Origin: Crambe crambe
Lineage: Eukaryota; Porifera; Demospongiae; Poecilosclerida; Crambeidae
NCBI GenBank assembly: GCA_963924555.1
Contig: OZ004594.1
Coordinates: 4,619,563 to 4,683,562 of the forward strand
DNA: 64,000 nt
Direction of reading: 5' to 3'
Part shown: piece after piece, positions 10,503 to 21,057 of the stretch
Position numbering within the stretch: position 1 is the stretch's first letter
Layout of the letters: every line of letters starts with the position of its first letter
Made by a program: the position numbers and the translations under genes
The notes under the pieces: generated by a model
The model's input: only the letters and a program-made list of their open reading frames with translations
Databases searched by the model: none
What the model was told of the DNA's origin: nothing

Positions 10503-11720
10503 CTATTGCACATAAAGTTCCACACTCTTTAGACCAACATCTTCATCTCCTCGTTCTTGATCTCGGCACACCCTCAATTCAAGGTCATCACTAGTGCTGG
10601 AGGAGAGCTGCTTCATGAACCATGGAGGACTGTTGAAGGAACAGCAGGTGCTAGCTCTCCCACATCCAGCCCCATCCCACAGGGGATCATCTCCATGCAA
10701 CACTGGATTTGGCCAACCATTTCTAACGCCAGTGTCACAAAAATAGCTATTTCCAACGAAAGATGGAATATTCACAGCACTATTTCTCTCTCTGTGCGTA
10801 CAAGGACAAACTATAGCAAGATGTCCATAATTGAAATCTTCACTAAATGCAGCTGCAAATGTCCAGATGTGATGACGTGGGTTATGTCCATGTGTGAGAC
10901 TAGATCCATCAACATAAGCACCTTCAATGGAGTATTGTTGGACGAAATTTGAGAATGCATCTGTGCTCATTTTCTGGTATCCTATCACCTTCCCACACAC
11001 TTTTTGGTAAGGGATGCCATGGACATCTAACATAGTAGAAGCACATCCTGCACCGTCACTAGGCATGCCACACCTCCTCCTGATGTTGGTGAATAGTTGT
11101 AGTCCACTTGGACAGGAGTGTGAGGTGTTGTCTGCATTGAAGTCCACCACTCTCATCCATGGTCCATCCACTCCTTTGCAGCTGGTCATTCTACAGTACA
11201 CACGCACAGTGGGACCAGTGGTGGGTTTAATGTAGTAATAGCCTGAAGTGCTGTTGGGAGCAGCCTCCTTAATTTCATGACATGACTTGGCTGGGTAGCA
11301 TTCACACTTTCCAATGTTGCTAAGTGCAGTGCATTGCCTTGGGAGAGATAAATGTTCCTTTATATTTTTTGAGACTTCAGATACTATCTCTTTAGTCACA
11401 TTCTCTTTATCGACATAATATTGAGAAGACACATTTTTCACTATGTCATTCAGGCCAAATAGTAGAACTTGGGAAGTTATATCAGAGACTATTTTTTGTT
11501 TTGCTTCAGTTAGACTTGCTATCATACCTTTAATAACTTGCTCCATAGCCTGTTCAACTCTCTGTTCCATGAGGTCAGCCAGCTGCTGAAGACTCTGCTG
11601 AGTGGAGTTGTCTAATTCGTGAATGTCGTTAGTCCAGGAGAAAACAGATCCATTGTCACTCTGTCCATTTGCTGCATTGCAGGTCACTACCAATACTAAA
11701 TACAGCAGCAAAAGATGCAT
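10503..11720 (-). CDS. Secreted coiled-coil/fibrinogen-like family protein, 405 residues
   Basis: Intronless, with ATG at 11720. Residues 1-19 (MHLLLLYLVLVVTCNAANG) are a signal peptide. Residues 30-130 are a heptad-rich stalk with ELDNSTQQSLQQLADLMEQ. The domain starts near residue 135 (NIGKCECYPAKSC), with one more Cys than siblings. The middle segment is of the KPTTGPTV type. The C-terminal half is of the second type: AAAFSEDFNYGHL, CPCTHRERNSAV and CDTGVRNGWPN instead of the DEAG and GSR versions. It ends EDVGLKSVELYVQ. Its closest C-terminal relative is the broken plus-strand gene at 21058. The upstream region has a TATTTTATAG box about 50-65 bp before the ATG. Probably secreted; ligand unknown. 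Confidence 0.9.
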   Translation of the reverse strand: MHLLLLYLVLVVTCNAANGQSDNGSVFSWTNDIHELDNSTQQSLQQLADLMEQRVEQAMEQVIKGMIASLTEAKQKIVSDITSQVLLFGLNDIVKNVSSQYYVDKENVTKEIVSEVSKNIKEHLSLPRQCTALSNIGKCECYPAKSCHEIKEAAPNSTSGYYYIKPTTGPTVRVYCRMTSCKGVDGPWMRVVDFNADNTSHSCPSGLQLFTNIRRRCGMPSDGAGCASTMLDVHGIPYQKVCGKVIGYQKMSTDAFSNFVQQYSIEGAYVDGSSLTHGHNPRHHIWTFAAAFSEDFNYGHLAIVCPCTHRERNSAVNIPSFVGNSYFCDTGVRNGWPNPVLHGDDPLWDGAGCGRASTCCSFNSPPWFMKQLSSSTSDDLELRVCRDQERGDEDVGLKSVELYVQ

Positions 11721-12747
11721 CTTCTTTGTGAGTAGCTATAAATTTCTCAGTCTTGAGCAATTCTTGTGAGCTATAAAATATAATTATTAATTACCGCGTG
11801 AATATATTTACAGCAGCACTATCAAAATGACCTTTAACCAATAATTTTTTTTTGTAGTGAACTCTTAGTGAAACCAGAAGATCTTGAGATAATTAACCTT
11901 TGAACCATAGCAATTAGTCCTGATTGAGCACGGAGGAGAGTATTACACTCTCAAATGTCCTGCAAGACATATAACTTTGTGGTGTGTGAATTGTAATACA
12001 GTGTAACAAAATCATTGGCTACTTTCCAAATCAGCCAATTTAACTTTTACTGCTTGCATGGACATCGCTCTATAGCTATGAACTGACAAGGTGATTTTCC
12101 AATTGTCTGTTCCAGCAGTCCAATCCAGCTCTTCTGTTTTTGACTATTAGCTAATCCACATGTGATTGTTCTTTTGTAATGATTGATAGTCATAATTATG
12201 CTCAGCATGTAGATATTGTTTGAAATTCCAGCTAATGGAAAGCCTTCATTAACCATAATGGAATGTAAACAGAGTGTATGCAGCATCCACATAAATCAAT
12301 GTTTGAATGCAAAGCATTTTGCATTTTGAGATTGCTGGAAGAGAGCTACATACTTCATGCTCAACTTACCTACTAGCTATAATGTGACTTATCTACTAGC
12401 TAATAATTATGACTTATCTACTAGCTAATGTGATATTTTGAGCCAAGATGGTCAGGTAGAATGTAATTATAATCAGTTAGGAAGCTGATAGCTACCTACT
12501 ATTAAGTTGTAGTAGCATGGAGTGGTTAATGCAGCCGCAGGGTCAAGGTTAAAGTGGCACTACACAATAATGTGCAGCTGCAATAATGACCACTAGGACA
12601 GTTCTGCTGTATAGCTTTCGTTTTGTTTGTGGAAATTATCAATACAATCATACAATGGAAATTTATGAATGGGTTAGAGGAGCCAAATCACTTCTCCACT
12701 AAGAAAACTTCAAAGAATAAAATTTAATATATATAAAGTTTCAAAGA
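11721..12747. other. Intergenic region
   Basis: The first 100 bp hold the putative promoter of the gene at 10503-11720. Positions 11815-11880 (words TATCAAAATGACCTTTAACC) recur at about 30565-30610 and, inverted, at 14990-15050. Positions 12640-12747 are the 3' flank of the next gene. No further coding sequence is recognisable. Confidence 0.4.
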
Positions 12748-14184
12748 TTATTGCACATAAAGTTCCACGCTCTTTAGACCAACATCTTCATCTCCTCGTG
12801 TTTGATCTCTGCATACCCTCAACTCAAGGTCATCAATAGTGCTGGAGGAGAGCTGCTTCATGAACCATGGTGGACTGTTGAAGGAACAGCAGGTGCTAAA
12901 CCCCCCACATCCAGCCCCATCCCACAGGGGGTCATCTCCATAAAATTTTCCATACGAAAATCGACTTCTGGAACCAGTGTCACAAAAATAGCTACTTCCT
13001 ATAAAAGATGGAAGTTGAGTAGCAGATCCACCTCTATGTGTGCAAGGACAAATTGAGCGTCTATTCGTACCAGCTTCATCAAGTGCAGCTATTAATGTCC
13101 AGATGTGATGTCGTGGGTTACTTCCATGTGTTAGACTAGCTCCATCAACATAAGCACCATTTATACCATTTGAGCTCACAAATGCATCTGTACTTCCTTC
13201 CTGGTATCCTATGACCTTCCCACACACCTTTTGGTAAGGGATACCGTGGATATCAAACATAGTAGAAGCACATCCTCCACCATCACTAGGCATGCCACAC
13301 CTCCTCCTGATGTTGGTGAATAGTTGTAGTCCACTTGGACAGGAGTGTAAGGTGTTGTCTGCATTGAAGTCCACCACTCTCATCCATGGTCCATCCACTC
13401 CTTTGCAGCTGGTCATTTTACAGTACACACGTATGATGGGTCCATTATTCTTTTTTATATAGTAGTAGCCTGAGGTGCTGTTGGGGTTGTGGTTCTTGAT
13501 GTCCTTACATGATTGGGCAGGATTGCATTCAAAACTTCCAATATTACCAAGAGAGTAATGCTGCAACATTGGAGATAGAAGTTTCTTCATTGTAGTGATT
13601 TCAGACACGATATCTTGTTTGATCATCTCTCCATCAATATGGCAGCTGTTGGATGGAGCGAGTAGTTGTAGTTGACGAGACACTTGTGAAATCATATCTC
13701 TCTTGATCTGTTTCATCTGATTAGTAAGCTGCTGATAACTCTCTTGAATAGAGTCATTTAACTGGGCAATAATATCTTCTTTGATGCCAGCAAGTCGTGA
13801 GAACATTTTCTTTTTCTGATTAGCAAGCTGTTGATAATTCTCTTGAATGGAGTCATTTAACTCGGAGATATCAGTGGAGACTTCCAATATGATATCTTCC
13901 TTCACACCAGCAATTTGTGAGAGCATTATATTCTTCATTTCCTCTGTTTTCTGCTCCAGAAGGTGTAAGCGTTCTTCTGTCGAATTATTCAGCTGAGAAA
14001 TACATGTTTCGTTATCCTTCACAGTTCGGAAGTTCTTATCAATTTTAAGGAGTATCTTTTCCATTGCTCTCATTTTCTGTTCCAAGTGCTGGAGACTCAC
14101 TTGAATGGAGTCATCCCTCTCATCTTGTCCCATAGTTGTATGGGAGATCACCAATACAATCAAAAGTACATGTAGATAGAACAT
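12748..14184 (-). CDS. Secreted coiled-coil/fibrinogen-like family protein, 478 residues
   Basis: This is the longest member and a good reference for the family. Signal peptide 1-19 (MFYLHVLLIVLVISHTTMG). Stalk 25-205, built from repeated units: ISQLNNSTEERLHLLEQ, SELNDSIQENYQQLANQ and AQLNDSIQESYQQLTNQ, with the intervening AGVKEDII/AGIKEDII. The domain runs from about 214 to 478: FECNPAQSC 218-226, YYYIKKNNGPIIRVYCKM 240-257, PWMRVVDFNAD 266-276, RRRCGMPSDGGGC 293-305, VCGKVIGYQ 320-328, SLTHG 350-354, PSFIGSSYFCDTG 392-404, DDPLWDGAGCG 417-427, STCCSFNSPPWF 430-441. Middle type KKNNGPII is joined to C-terminal type DEAG, a combination not shared by its N-terminal twin at 18723. It is intronless. 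The ATG at 14184 is the only one giving a signal peptide. Confidence 0.92.
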   Translation of the reverse strand: MFYLHVLLIVLVISHTTMGQDERDDSIQVSLQHLEQKMRAMEKILLKIDKNFRTVKDNETCISQLNNSTEERLHLLEQKTEEMKNIMLSQIAGVKEDIILEVSTDISELNDSIQENYQQLANQKKKMFSRLAGIKEDIIAQLNDSIQESYQQLTNQMKQIKRDMISQVSRQLQLLAPSNSCHIDGEMIKQDIVSEITTMKKLLSPMLQHYSLGNIGSFECNPAQSCKDIKNHNPNSTSGYYYIKKNNGPIIRVYCKMTSCKGVDGPWMRVVDFNADNTLHSCPSGLQLFTNIRRRCGMPSDGGGCASTMFDIHGIPYQKVCGKVIGYQEGSTDAFVSSNGINGAYVDGASLTHGSNPRHHIWTLIAALDEAGTNRRSICPCTHRGGSATQLPSFIGSSYFCDTGSRSRFSYGKFYGDDPLWDGAGCGGFSTCCSFNSPPWFMKQLSSSTIDDLELRVCRDQTRGDEDVGLKSVELYVQ

Positions 14185-15425
14185 AATTATTTTGCTCTAG
14201 CTACTCTAATTCTGAAACACACTGACAAAGCATTAGATGCCAATCCCTCAGTCTGTTATTATTGTGGTTAGCTAGATAGAATTCTCCAGATGTACAGTCA
14301 AGTTCCACTTATTGTGGTAACCCACAAGGTTATTCTATTGTAGACCAAGGTGAATTATCTTGGCAACATGAGCAGCAATTGTACACATTCTATTTGCTGC
14401 TCAGTGAACTTTACAAATTTCAAATGTACAATCATGCATGCATATTGGTAGCTACATTATTTTATGGTCCTTAATTTCACAAGTCAAGCAGTCACTATCC
14501 TTTGAAGTGCCATAATAGCACTAAATGATAGAGAGATTTGTATTTCACGAATATTAGCGAAGAGTGTTTAAAATACAATATCTGGATGAAAAAGGCATGA
14601 AAAGAGGTACGTAAGTTGTGGCCAGTAGCTTCAAAGTGTCGTCCAAAACTTGATGGATGGACATTTTTAAATAAAGAAAGTGGGCCCAGAGTATACAAAT
14701 AGCTGAATGGAAAGTCTGCACTATGGACTATTATTAATTTCCAGATTCCAAAAAGCAAGTGATATAATCACCACTACTCTAGTCCTGTAAGTATAGCATG
14801 CATCCTTCTCATACCACTTATTTTATTGGACCCTCTATGAGCAAACAGTTAAAATAATGTCTCCTTTTGCATAGCTCCTGCAGGTGTATATTATTAAGCC
14901 CTTGGGCTAGGCCCTAACATGCATTAATATGCTTGTGTACCTATCTCTGGTTATGGTTCAAAGATGCACACAGATAAGGTCCTCCCTAGTAGAGTTCACT
15001 CTACCAATAAATAATTACTGGTTAAAGGTCATTTTGATAGCACTGCTGTGTTTAAAATAGAAATATTTTTTATAACAAGATCCAATATATAACTCTAAAA
15101 TCTTCTTCCCCCTATACATTCAGTTTGGGGAAATTTAAGTTGAAACTTGATGGATGGACATGGATGGACCAAGTCTGGACATGGATGGACCAAGTGGATG
15201 GGATGGATGGACCAAGTCTTCATGTTATGATTTATTTTTATGTATGTACAAAGTTTAATTTTTGTTGTTTAACATTTAAATGGGCATAGTGATACAGCAA
15301 TGTATAATTGTCAGGTCTACATAATGAGGGTGGTGATTGAATCAAAGGTGAATTGTATTAGTAACTCGAAGTGCATGCTTCAGTAATTATTATAGCTATA
15401 CATGTTGAAGATTTCATTCAGTGGA
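14185..15425. other. Intergenic region between minus-strand and plus-strand halves of the cluster
   Basis: Positions 14220-14345 are the upstream region of the gene at 12748-14184 and resemble, reversed, the promoters at 18590-18670 and 25050-25140 (shared words AAGTGGAACT and GTACATCTGGAGA). Positions 15135-15225 hold a short tandem repeat of GATGGACCAAGT. No gene is seen. Confidence 0.45.
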
Positions 15426-15427
15426 GT

Positions 15428-15815
15428 ATAAAACTGCAAATTGTAAGACTGTCAGTGTCTTAGAGATTTCAGTAACACCTTGTCCATCTGCTATCATATA
15501 GATGAAAGGGAACATACGTAAATGACAGTATCAAAGTCTTCATTTTACGTAGCAGTTATCTTGGTAGCTAGTTCCCAAAAATTATGCTCTAAGAATCCTT
15601 AATCTAAAAAGGGAGTTCCATAGGCTAGCTAGCTCAGCTGTTAATAATAATATTATTATTATCAATGTGTTCTTTAGTGACATCATCAGATAAGGAGGTT
15701 AAGGGTCATGATGATAGTGCTTTCTGATCAGTGTCCTCACACTTCATTCCCATGATAGTCTATGTAGACATGTACGTAAAGTATAGCTGACTATAATGCT
15801 ACCTTTATTCTCCAA
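15428..15815 (-). pseudogene. Orphan, chimeric promoter and first codons of the secreted family
   Basis: Positions 15460-15815 are a direct duplicate of 3200-3560, the start and upstream region of the broken minus-strand gene, including its AAGTCTTCAT start region and the 5' flank. The adjoining 15428-15455 match 5155-5180, the upstream flank of a different gene (4058-5140). The coding body is missing. This is therefore a junction of two gene starts left by deletion or recombination. Confidence 0.65.
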
Positions 15816-15929
15816 GACCTCCAGGAAAAGGGGGGTTTGGGTAACACTTTGTCCATCTGTAGAAATAAATAATATTTTGGTACATAAATGGAACTCTCTG
15901 GAGTGGAGATCGAGTTTTGACCACAGAAA

Positions 15930-16200
15930 TGATAGAAGGGATTCTAATAAAGGCTACACTATCAGACTTAATTGGCAAACACTTCATGCTTCAGAATTTG
16001 AGTAGCTAGAGCAAAATATGTTACCCCTATATCTACTTTTAGTTGTACTGGTGACTTCCCATTATGGGACAAGATGAGAGGGATAACTTCATTCAAGTGA
16101 GTCTCCAGCACTTCGAACAGAAAATGAGAAGATATAGCTACTCCTTAAAATTGATACAAATTTTTGAGCTGCTAAGGATAACAAAAACGTGTATTTGGAT
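15930..16200 (+). pseudogene. Orphan promoter and 5' end of a MGQDERD-type family member
   Basis: A promoter word AGGGATTCTAATAAAGGCTA (15938-15957) matches those before 18723 and 25191. It is followed by coding matches to the signal peptide and MGQDERD-FIQVSLQHFEQKM stalk start (16020-16125). The frame is lost soon after and the sequence runs into a copy of the dispersed locus repeat (16200-16570). Confidence 0.65.
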
Positions 16201-16639
16201 GTCTGTTTTGTTGACAGCTCCTGAGGGTGACCTGATGGTATACCTGTTTATGTTTACAGACTTGTGGGTCTATTAGCTGCTGCTCGTTGTGGCTTTTGGT
16301 AACCCTTCACAACATGTGTCACTTTTGACAAGAGAGTGTGTGATCAAAAATTGATTCGTGGCTCTGCATGAGGGTAACCCTTCCCACTATCTGTTAATTA
16401 TGCTACCTGCCAACTAGTCCTATACATAGATGCAGTAAACACCATCTGTTCCTACCGATTAAAGATAAACCTGCATGGTTATGGGTACACCATAAGTTCT
16501 GTTGACAGAATAAAGCCTCCTGTGTGTAATCTGGTGGTGTATCTGTTTACCGGCTGGAAAGTTGAGTAATTAGCAACTGTAACAACTTAGTGCATATACC
16601 TCAATGATTGGCTGATTACACTCAGAAACAACGTACGTA

Positions 16640-16690
16640 GAACTCTCTTAATAGAAACAAACAAACAAACAAACAAACAAACAAAGCTAA
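16640..16690. repeat. AAAC microsatellite
   Basis: A run of about eight AAAC units. It lies between the dispersed repeat and the next relic. Confidence 0.85.
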
Positions 16691-16749
16691 GTAGCAGTAG
16701 GCTGATTTTCACATGCATTCAAGTATTATTAATGTACATAAACAGTCTT

Positions 16750-17107
16750 CACACACATGGACATAACCCACATCATCACATCTGGACATTTGCAGCTGCA
16801 CTTAGTGAAGATTTCAATAATGGAAGTCTTGATTATGTTTGTCCTTGTACAATCTTTCGTTGGAAATAGCTATTTTTGCGACACTGGCGTTAGAAATGGT
16901 TGGCCAGCAGTGTTGTATGGAGACAACCCCCTGTGAGATGGGGCTTGATGTGAGAGAGCTAGCACCTGCTGTTCTTTCAACAGTCCTCCTTGGTTCATGA
17001 AGCAGCTCTCCTCCAGCACTAGTGATGACCTTGAGTTGAGGGTGTGTTGAGATCAAGAATGAGGAGATGAAGATGTTGGTCCAAAGAGTGTGGAACTTTA
17101 TGTGCAA
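16750..17107 (+). pseudogene. C-terminal relic of the FNYG type
   Basis: The plus strand matches the second C-terminal type: HIWTFAAA, EDFNNG, SYFCDTGVRNGWP, then the STCCSFNSPPWFMKQLSS segment and the tail ending ELYVQ. The frame is disturbed. The 3' end and the 200 bp beyond it, including a poly-G run, are duplicated after the mini-gene at 25191-25505. The mini-gene's 3' half is most like this relic. Confidence 0.75.
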
Positions 17108-17220
17108 TAATTATGTAATTTCAATAACTGTGTACTCTTTCAATTCCCTTAGCTGAGAGCACCTTTGAACCATGTAGTTTCTGATATGCATGCACTGTAG
17201 TTAAACTTAGGGATCATAGG

Positions 17221-17221
17221 T

Positions 17222-17252
<31 letters not shown>
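17221..17252. repeat. Poly-G tract of about 30 bases
   Basis: An uninterrupted run of G followed by AATAGCCCCCCTACC. The homologous site at 25620-25637 has only two short G runs, so the tract has expanded. Such tracts are also error-prone in sequencing. Confidence 0.85.
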
Positions 17253-17479
17253 ATAGCCCCCCTACCAAACTGTAAATTAAATCTGATGAAGAAAGCATTC
17301 GGAAACATAAAAATCATTCATGTTTCCACATGGATCCCCAGAAGTTATGGGGATACACTTGCAACCTAAGCAGGAGGCATCAGCTGTTTACACATGGAAG
17401 GTCTGTGAGTGTCCAATGGCCACAAAGGTGAGAATAATTGCTACTCATTTTATTGACCTTCAGTAATGGGATGATTAAT

Positions 17480-18722
17480 TTTACCACAAATATGTATGTT
17501 TTACAGAATTGTGGATCTATTAGCAGCTTTGGTAACCCTTCACAGCATTATATGAGTCACTTTTATAAACTTCTAACAAGAGAGTGTGTGATAAAAAATA
17601 AAATTGATTTGTGGCTCTGCATGAGGGTAACCCTTCCCACTATCTGTTAATATATAGAAACCTGCCAACTGGTCCTATACGTACATAGATGTCCTACTGT
17701 AGGATTAAGGATTCCTGAGGGTAACCTAGATGGTTTATGGGTACACCATAAGTTCTGTTGACTGAATAAAGCCTCCGTGTAATCTGATGGTGTACCTGTT
17801 TATTGACTGAAAATCAACCTAATGCTGCTTAAATTTGCTTGTTTGTTTTTCTATTAAGAGAGAGTATCGTTGCTGTCTTCCTTCCTGTCTTTGTAAGTAT
17901 TGCTCTGGATGACACAGGCATGGAAATAAATCCTTATTTATGACAGCAGAATCCTCTTCAACGAGATATCTAACTCCCTCTTGTTGAGCTTATGCAAAAG
18001 TGATACCAGGCAACACCCGCTGAATGTATCTAGCTATGATGCTCGACTGACACTGTTAAGTGACAAGCATAAAAACACTTTTTGACTGCAGGGATATTCT
18101 AAATCCAGCTATCATCATAAGATGGGAGTCACATCAAAAATGACTCATAATTTTCACATGATTAATTTCACATTTGTGGGTAATGCATGTTGTGAGTTTA
18201 CTATAGCTAAGGCATATGCAGCTAGGGCTCCCAAACTTCAATTAAGGGAGAGAGATGACATTGTAGGTAGGCGTAGCTACTTAGCTAAGCACCCAACCAA
18301 CAGTAATTCTATCAGGTGTGGATGCATTCTTAGTATTAATTTTGAACAGGATAGATACTGTTAATCCAACATTTAAAGAAGTTGTGGAATCTGTAGCTAC
18401 TTCAGATGCTGCTGTTGTTTCTGGCCACTTGCCATCCAATGAAACTTCCTTGATCACAACTCACATATGTAGCTAATTATTTCTAGATAATTATGGGAAC
18501 CAATGTACCACTTTGATTTTGTACATTAAGTCATAGTGTCAGTCAGAAAAAATTATTCCCTTTGTCCTGTGGTACATAATTTACCACTTATAAGTGGAAC
18601 TAGTTTTGACAGTACATCTACATAACCACAGGAATGACAGAAGGGATTCTAATAAAAGCTACACTCTTTGGGTAACACTAGTCAATGATCATTACAGTTA
18701 GAGTATACGTAGCTAGAGCATT
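17480..18722 (+). repeat. Duplicated 5' flank of the 18723 gene
   Basis: About 1.2 kb upstream of the gene is colinear with 24000-25190, the upstream region of the mini-gene. Shared landmarks are the dispersed repeat (CTCTGCATGAGGGTAACCC), CCAGCTATCATCATAAGATG, and the promoter with ACAGAAGGGATTCTAATAAA. This shows that gene and flank were duplicated as one genomic unit. An 80-codon open frame at 18122-18364 inside it is not conserved in the other copy and is not called. Confidence 0.75.
18642..18672 (+). promoter_or_regulatory. TATA-like core promoter shared by MGQDERD-type genes
   Basis: The word ACAGAAGGGATTCTAATAAA followed by AGCTACACTC lies 50-80 bp before the ATG at 18723. The same module stands before the mini-gene at about 25115-25145 and the orphan 5' end at about 15935. 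A looser version (GATTTGAATAAAAGCAGCAC) precedes 21058. Conservation between copies and the AATAAAAG box suggest the core promoter; this is inference from position and sequence only. Confidence 0.55.
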
Positions 18723-20156
18723 ATGATAATTATGCTTCATCTATATCTACTTTTGTTTGTATTGGTGATCTCCCATACAACTATGGGACAAGATGAGAGG
18801 GACGACTCCATTCAAGAGAGTCTCCAGCACTTGGAACAGAAAATAAGAGCAATGGAGAAGATGCTCCTTAAAATTGATAAGAATTTTCAACCTGTTAAGA
18901 ATAACGAAACATGCATATCTCAACTAAATAATTCAACAGAAGAATACTTCCACCTTCTGGAGCAGAAAGCAAAGGAAATAGAGAAGAAGATGCTCTCACA
19001 ATTTGCTAGTGTAGTGCTAAGGATAAATGCCTCTGCTCAGGAGAGTTATCAGCAGCTTGCTGACCAGAAAAAGTATATGGCTAGTATAAAAGAAGAGATC
19101 ATATTGGAAGTCTTGACTGATATCTCCAAGTTAAATGAGTCAGTTCAGGAGAGTTCCCAACAGCTTGCAGACCAGATGGGATACAGAATGGAACAAGCAC
19201 GGACTGCAATAGTAAATTCTCAAATGTTATTACATGCTCCATCCAATAGTAGCCACATTGAGAAAGAAACCATGAAAGAAGAAATCATATCCGAAGTCAC
19301 TGAAAAGATGAGGGAGCACTTCTCTCTCTTAATGAAGTGCCTCCTACCCAGCAACATTGGACAGTTCGAATGTAATCCTGCCAAGTCTTGTCGAGAGATA
19401 AGTAATAGTGCCAACAGCCCCTCAGGCTATTACTATATTAAACCCACCACTGGTCCCACTGTGCGTGTGTACTGTAAAATGACCAGCTGCAAAGGAGTGA
19501 GTGGAGGATGGATGAGAGTGGTGGACTTCAATGCAGACAACACCTCACAATCCTGTCCAAGTGGACTACGCCAATTCACCAACATCAGGAGGAGGTGTGG
19601 CATGCCTAGTGATGGTGCAGGATGTGCTTCTACTATGTTTGATGTCCATGGTATCCCTTACCAAAAGGTGTGTGGGAAGGTCATAGGGTACCAGGAAAGA
19701 AGTACAGATGCATTCTCCAATCATGTGAGCTCAAATGGTATAAATGGTGCTTATGTTGATGGAGCTAGTCTAACACATGGAAGTAACCCACGACATCACA
19801 TCTGGACATTAATAGCTGCACTTGATGAAGCTGGTACAAATAGACGCTCAATTTGTCCTTGCACACATAGAGGTGGATCTGCTGCTCAACTTCCGTCTTT
19901 TATAGGAAGTAGCTATTTTTGTGACACTGGTTCTAGACGTCATTATCAGATTGGAACATTTTATGGAGATGACCCCCTGTGGGATGGGACTGGATGTGGG
20001 GGGTCAAGCACCTGCTGTTCCTTCAACAGTCCTCCATGGTTCATGAAGCAGCTCTCCTCCAGCACTAGTGATGACCTTGAGTTGAGGGTGTGCAGAGATG
20101 AGCCCAGAAGTAATGAAGATGTTGGCCTAAAGAGTGTGGAACTTTATGTACAATAG
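18723..20156 (+). CDS. Secreted coiled-coil/fibrinogen-like family protein, 477 residues
   Basis: Intronless. ATG at 18723 starts MIIMLHLYLLLFVLVISHTTMG; the second ATG three codons later would also serve. Stalk about 25-205, with units ISQLNNSTEEYFHLLEQ, QESYQQLADQ and SKLNESVQESSQQLADQ. The domain begins near residue 212 (NIGQFECNPAKSCREI). The middle segment is of the KPTTGPTV type. The C-terminal segment is of the DEAG type (ALDEAGTNRRSICPC, CDTGSRRHYQIG). The N-terminal 100 residues are nearly the same as in the gene at 12748, but the middle module differs. That is one of the signs of module exchange. It ends EDVGLKSVELYVQ. Predicted secreted; function unknown. Confidence 0.92.
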   Translation: MIIMLHLYLLLFVLVISHTTMGQDERDDSIQESLQHLEQKIRAMEKMLLKIDKNFQPVKNNETCISQLNNSTEEYFHLLEQKAKEIEKKMLSQFASVVLRINASAQESYQQLADQKKYMASIKEEIILEVLTDISKLNESVQESSQQLADQMGYRMEQARTAIVNSQMLLHAPSNSSHIEKETMKEEIISEVTEKMREHFSLLMKCLLPSNIGQFECNPAKSCREISNSANSPSGYYYIKPTTGPTVRVYCKMTSCKGVSGGWMRVVDFNADNTSQSCPSGLRQFTNIRRRCGMPSDGAGCASTMFDVHGIPYQKVCGKVIGYQERSTDAFSNHVSSNGINGAYVDGASLTHGSNPRHHIWTLIAALDEAGTNRRSICPCTHRGGSAAQLPSFIGSSYFCDTGSRRHYQIGTFYGDDPLWDGTGCGGSSTCCSFNSPPWFMKQLSSSTSDDLELRVCRDEPRSNEDVGLKSVELYVQ

Positions 20157-20900
20157 AACATTCAATTAATAGGATTGGTTCAATTATTCTGATTAAATTA
20201 TTCTCAGATTCATAATTTGTGTACTGCGCTATGTATCAAAATTATACACTCACCCTAATATAGTTCGCAATGATTTATTGAATTAGAAAAAAATTATTGT
20301 ATAGCTGCTACATTGCTACAAAAAAAGAGAAAATTGGTAGGTTTATGGAAACTTTTGAACCTCTTCTTTTCATAATGGCAATCTTCTTTCTACGTATTTG
20401 TTCTGATTTCTCCTCAGACATTCTTGTGTTGACTTGGGGTTTAAGTGAGGAAGCTATAGTATGTGTACCAGCCACTTCATATATCATATACGTAGTTTGA
20501 GCAATTCACGATTTCATTATCTATTTATGCTAGGTGATCAGAGTGAGTGTTTTAGCTTGTTATAGGTTATATAATGGTTCCATGAGGGTTACCTGCCTAT
20601 GTATGGATGTGGTGTACTCCATCTATTCTATTGAGGCTCCTCTGAGTGATGACCTGTTTACAGACTCGTGGGTCTATTATGTAGCTGCCGCTGGTTGTGA
20701 TTTTTGGTACCCCTTCCTGGCATTATGTGTCACCTTCTACATGATGTGAGTTGGAGGAGGGAAGCTATGTATAGTATGTGTACTGGCCACTTCATATAGT
20801 TTGAGCATGCAATTAGCTATGTATCTCCAAAGTTCATGCAGTCATGTAGTAAATAGTACTGGTACGTATATGTATTATATGATCTGCCTTGGCCCACATA
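20105..20900 (+). repeat. Inverted duplicate of 1500-2300
   Basis: Gene tail, 3' flank, an antisense stalk fragment (about 20370-20430) and a dispersed-repeat copy (20575-20750) are present, mirrored at 1500-2300. The duplicated unit therefore starts within a gene and extends 750 bp past its stop codon. Confidence 0.65.
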
Positions 20901-21057
20901 AAAATAGAGTGACTCTCAAAATTTTTGTGGGATGATTGACCATGATAAAAGGAATCAATTTTGACTGCACACATCTAACAGAAAGATTTGAATAAAAGCA
21001 GCACTCTGCAGTTAAAAAGTAATACACTAGCTAGCTAGATCAGTCTAAGAGTGAAAT

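Noticed and set aside
18122-18364. 80-codon plus-strand frame upstream of the 18723 gene
   Set aside because: The duplicated flank at 24600-24850 does not keep the frame, so it is not under coding constraint.
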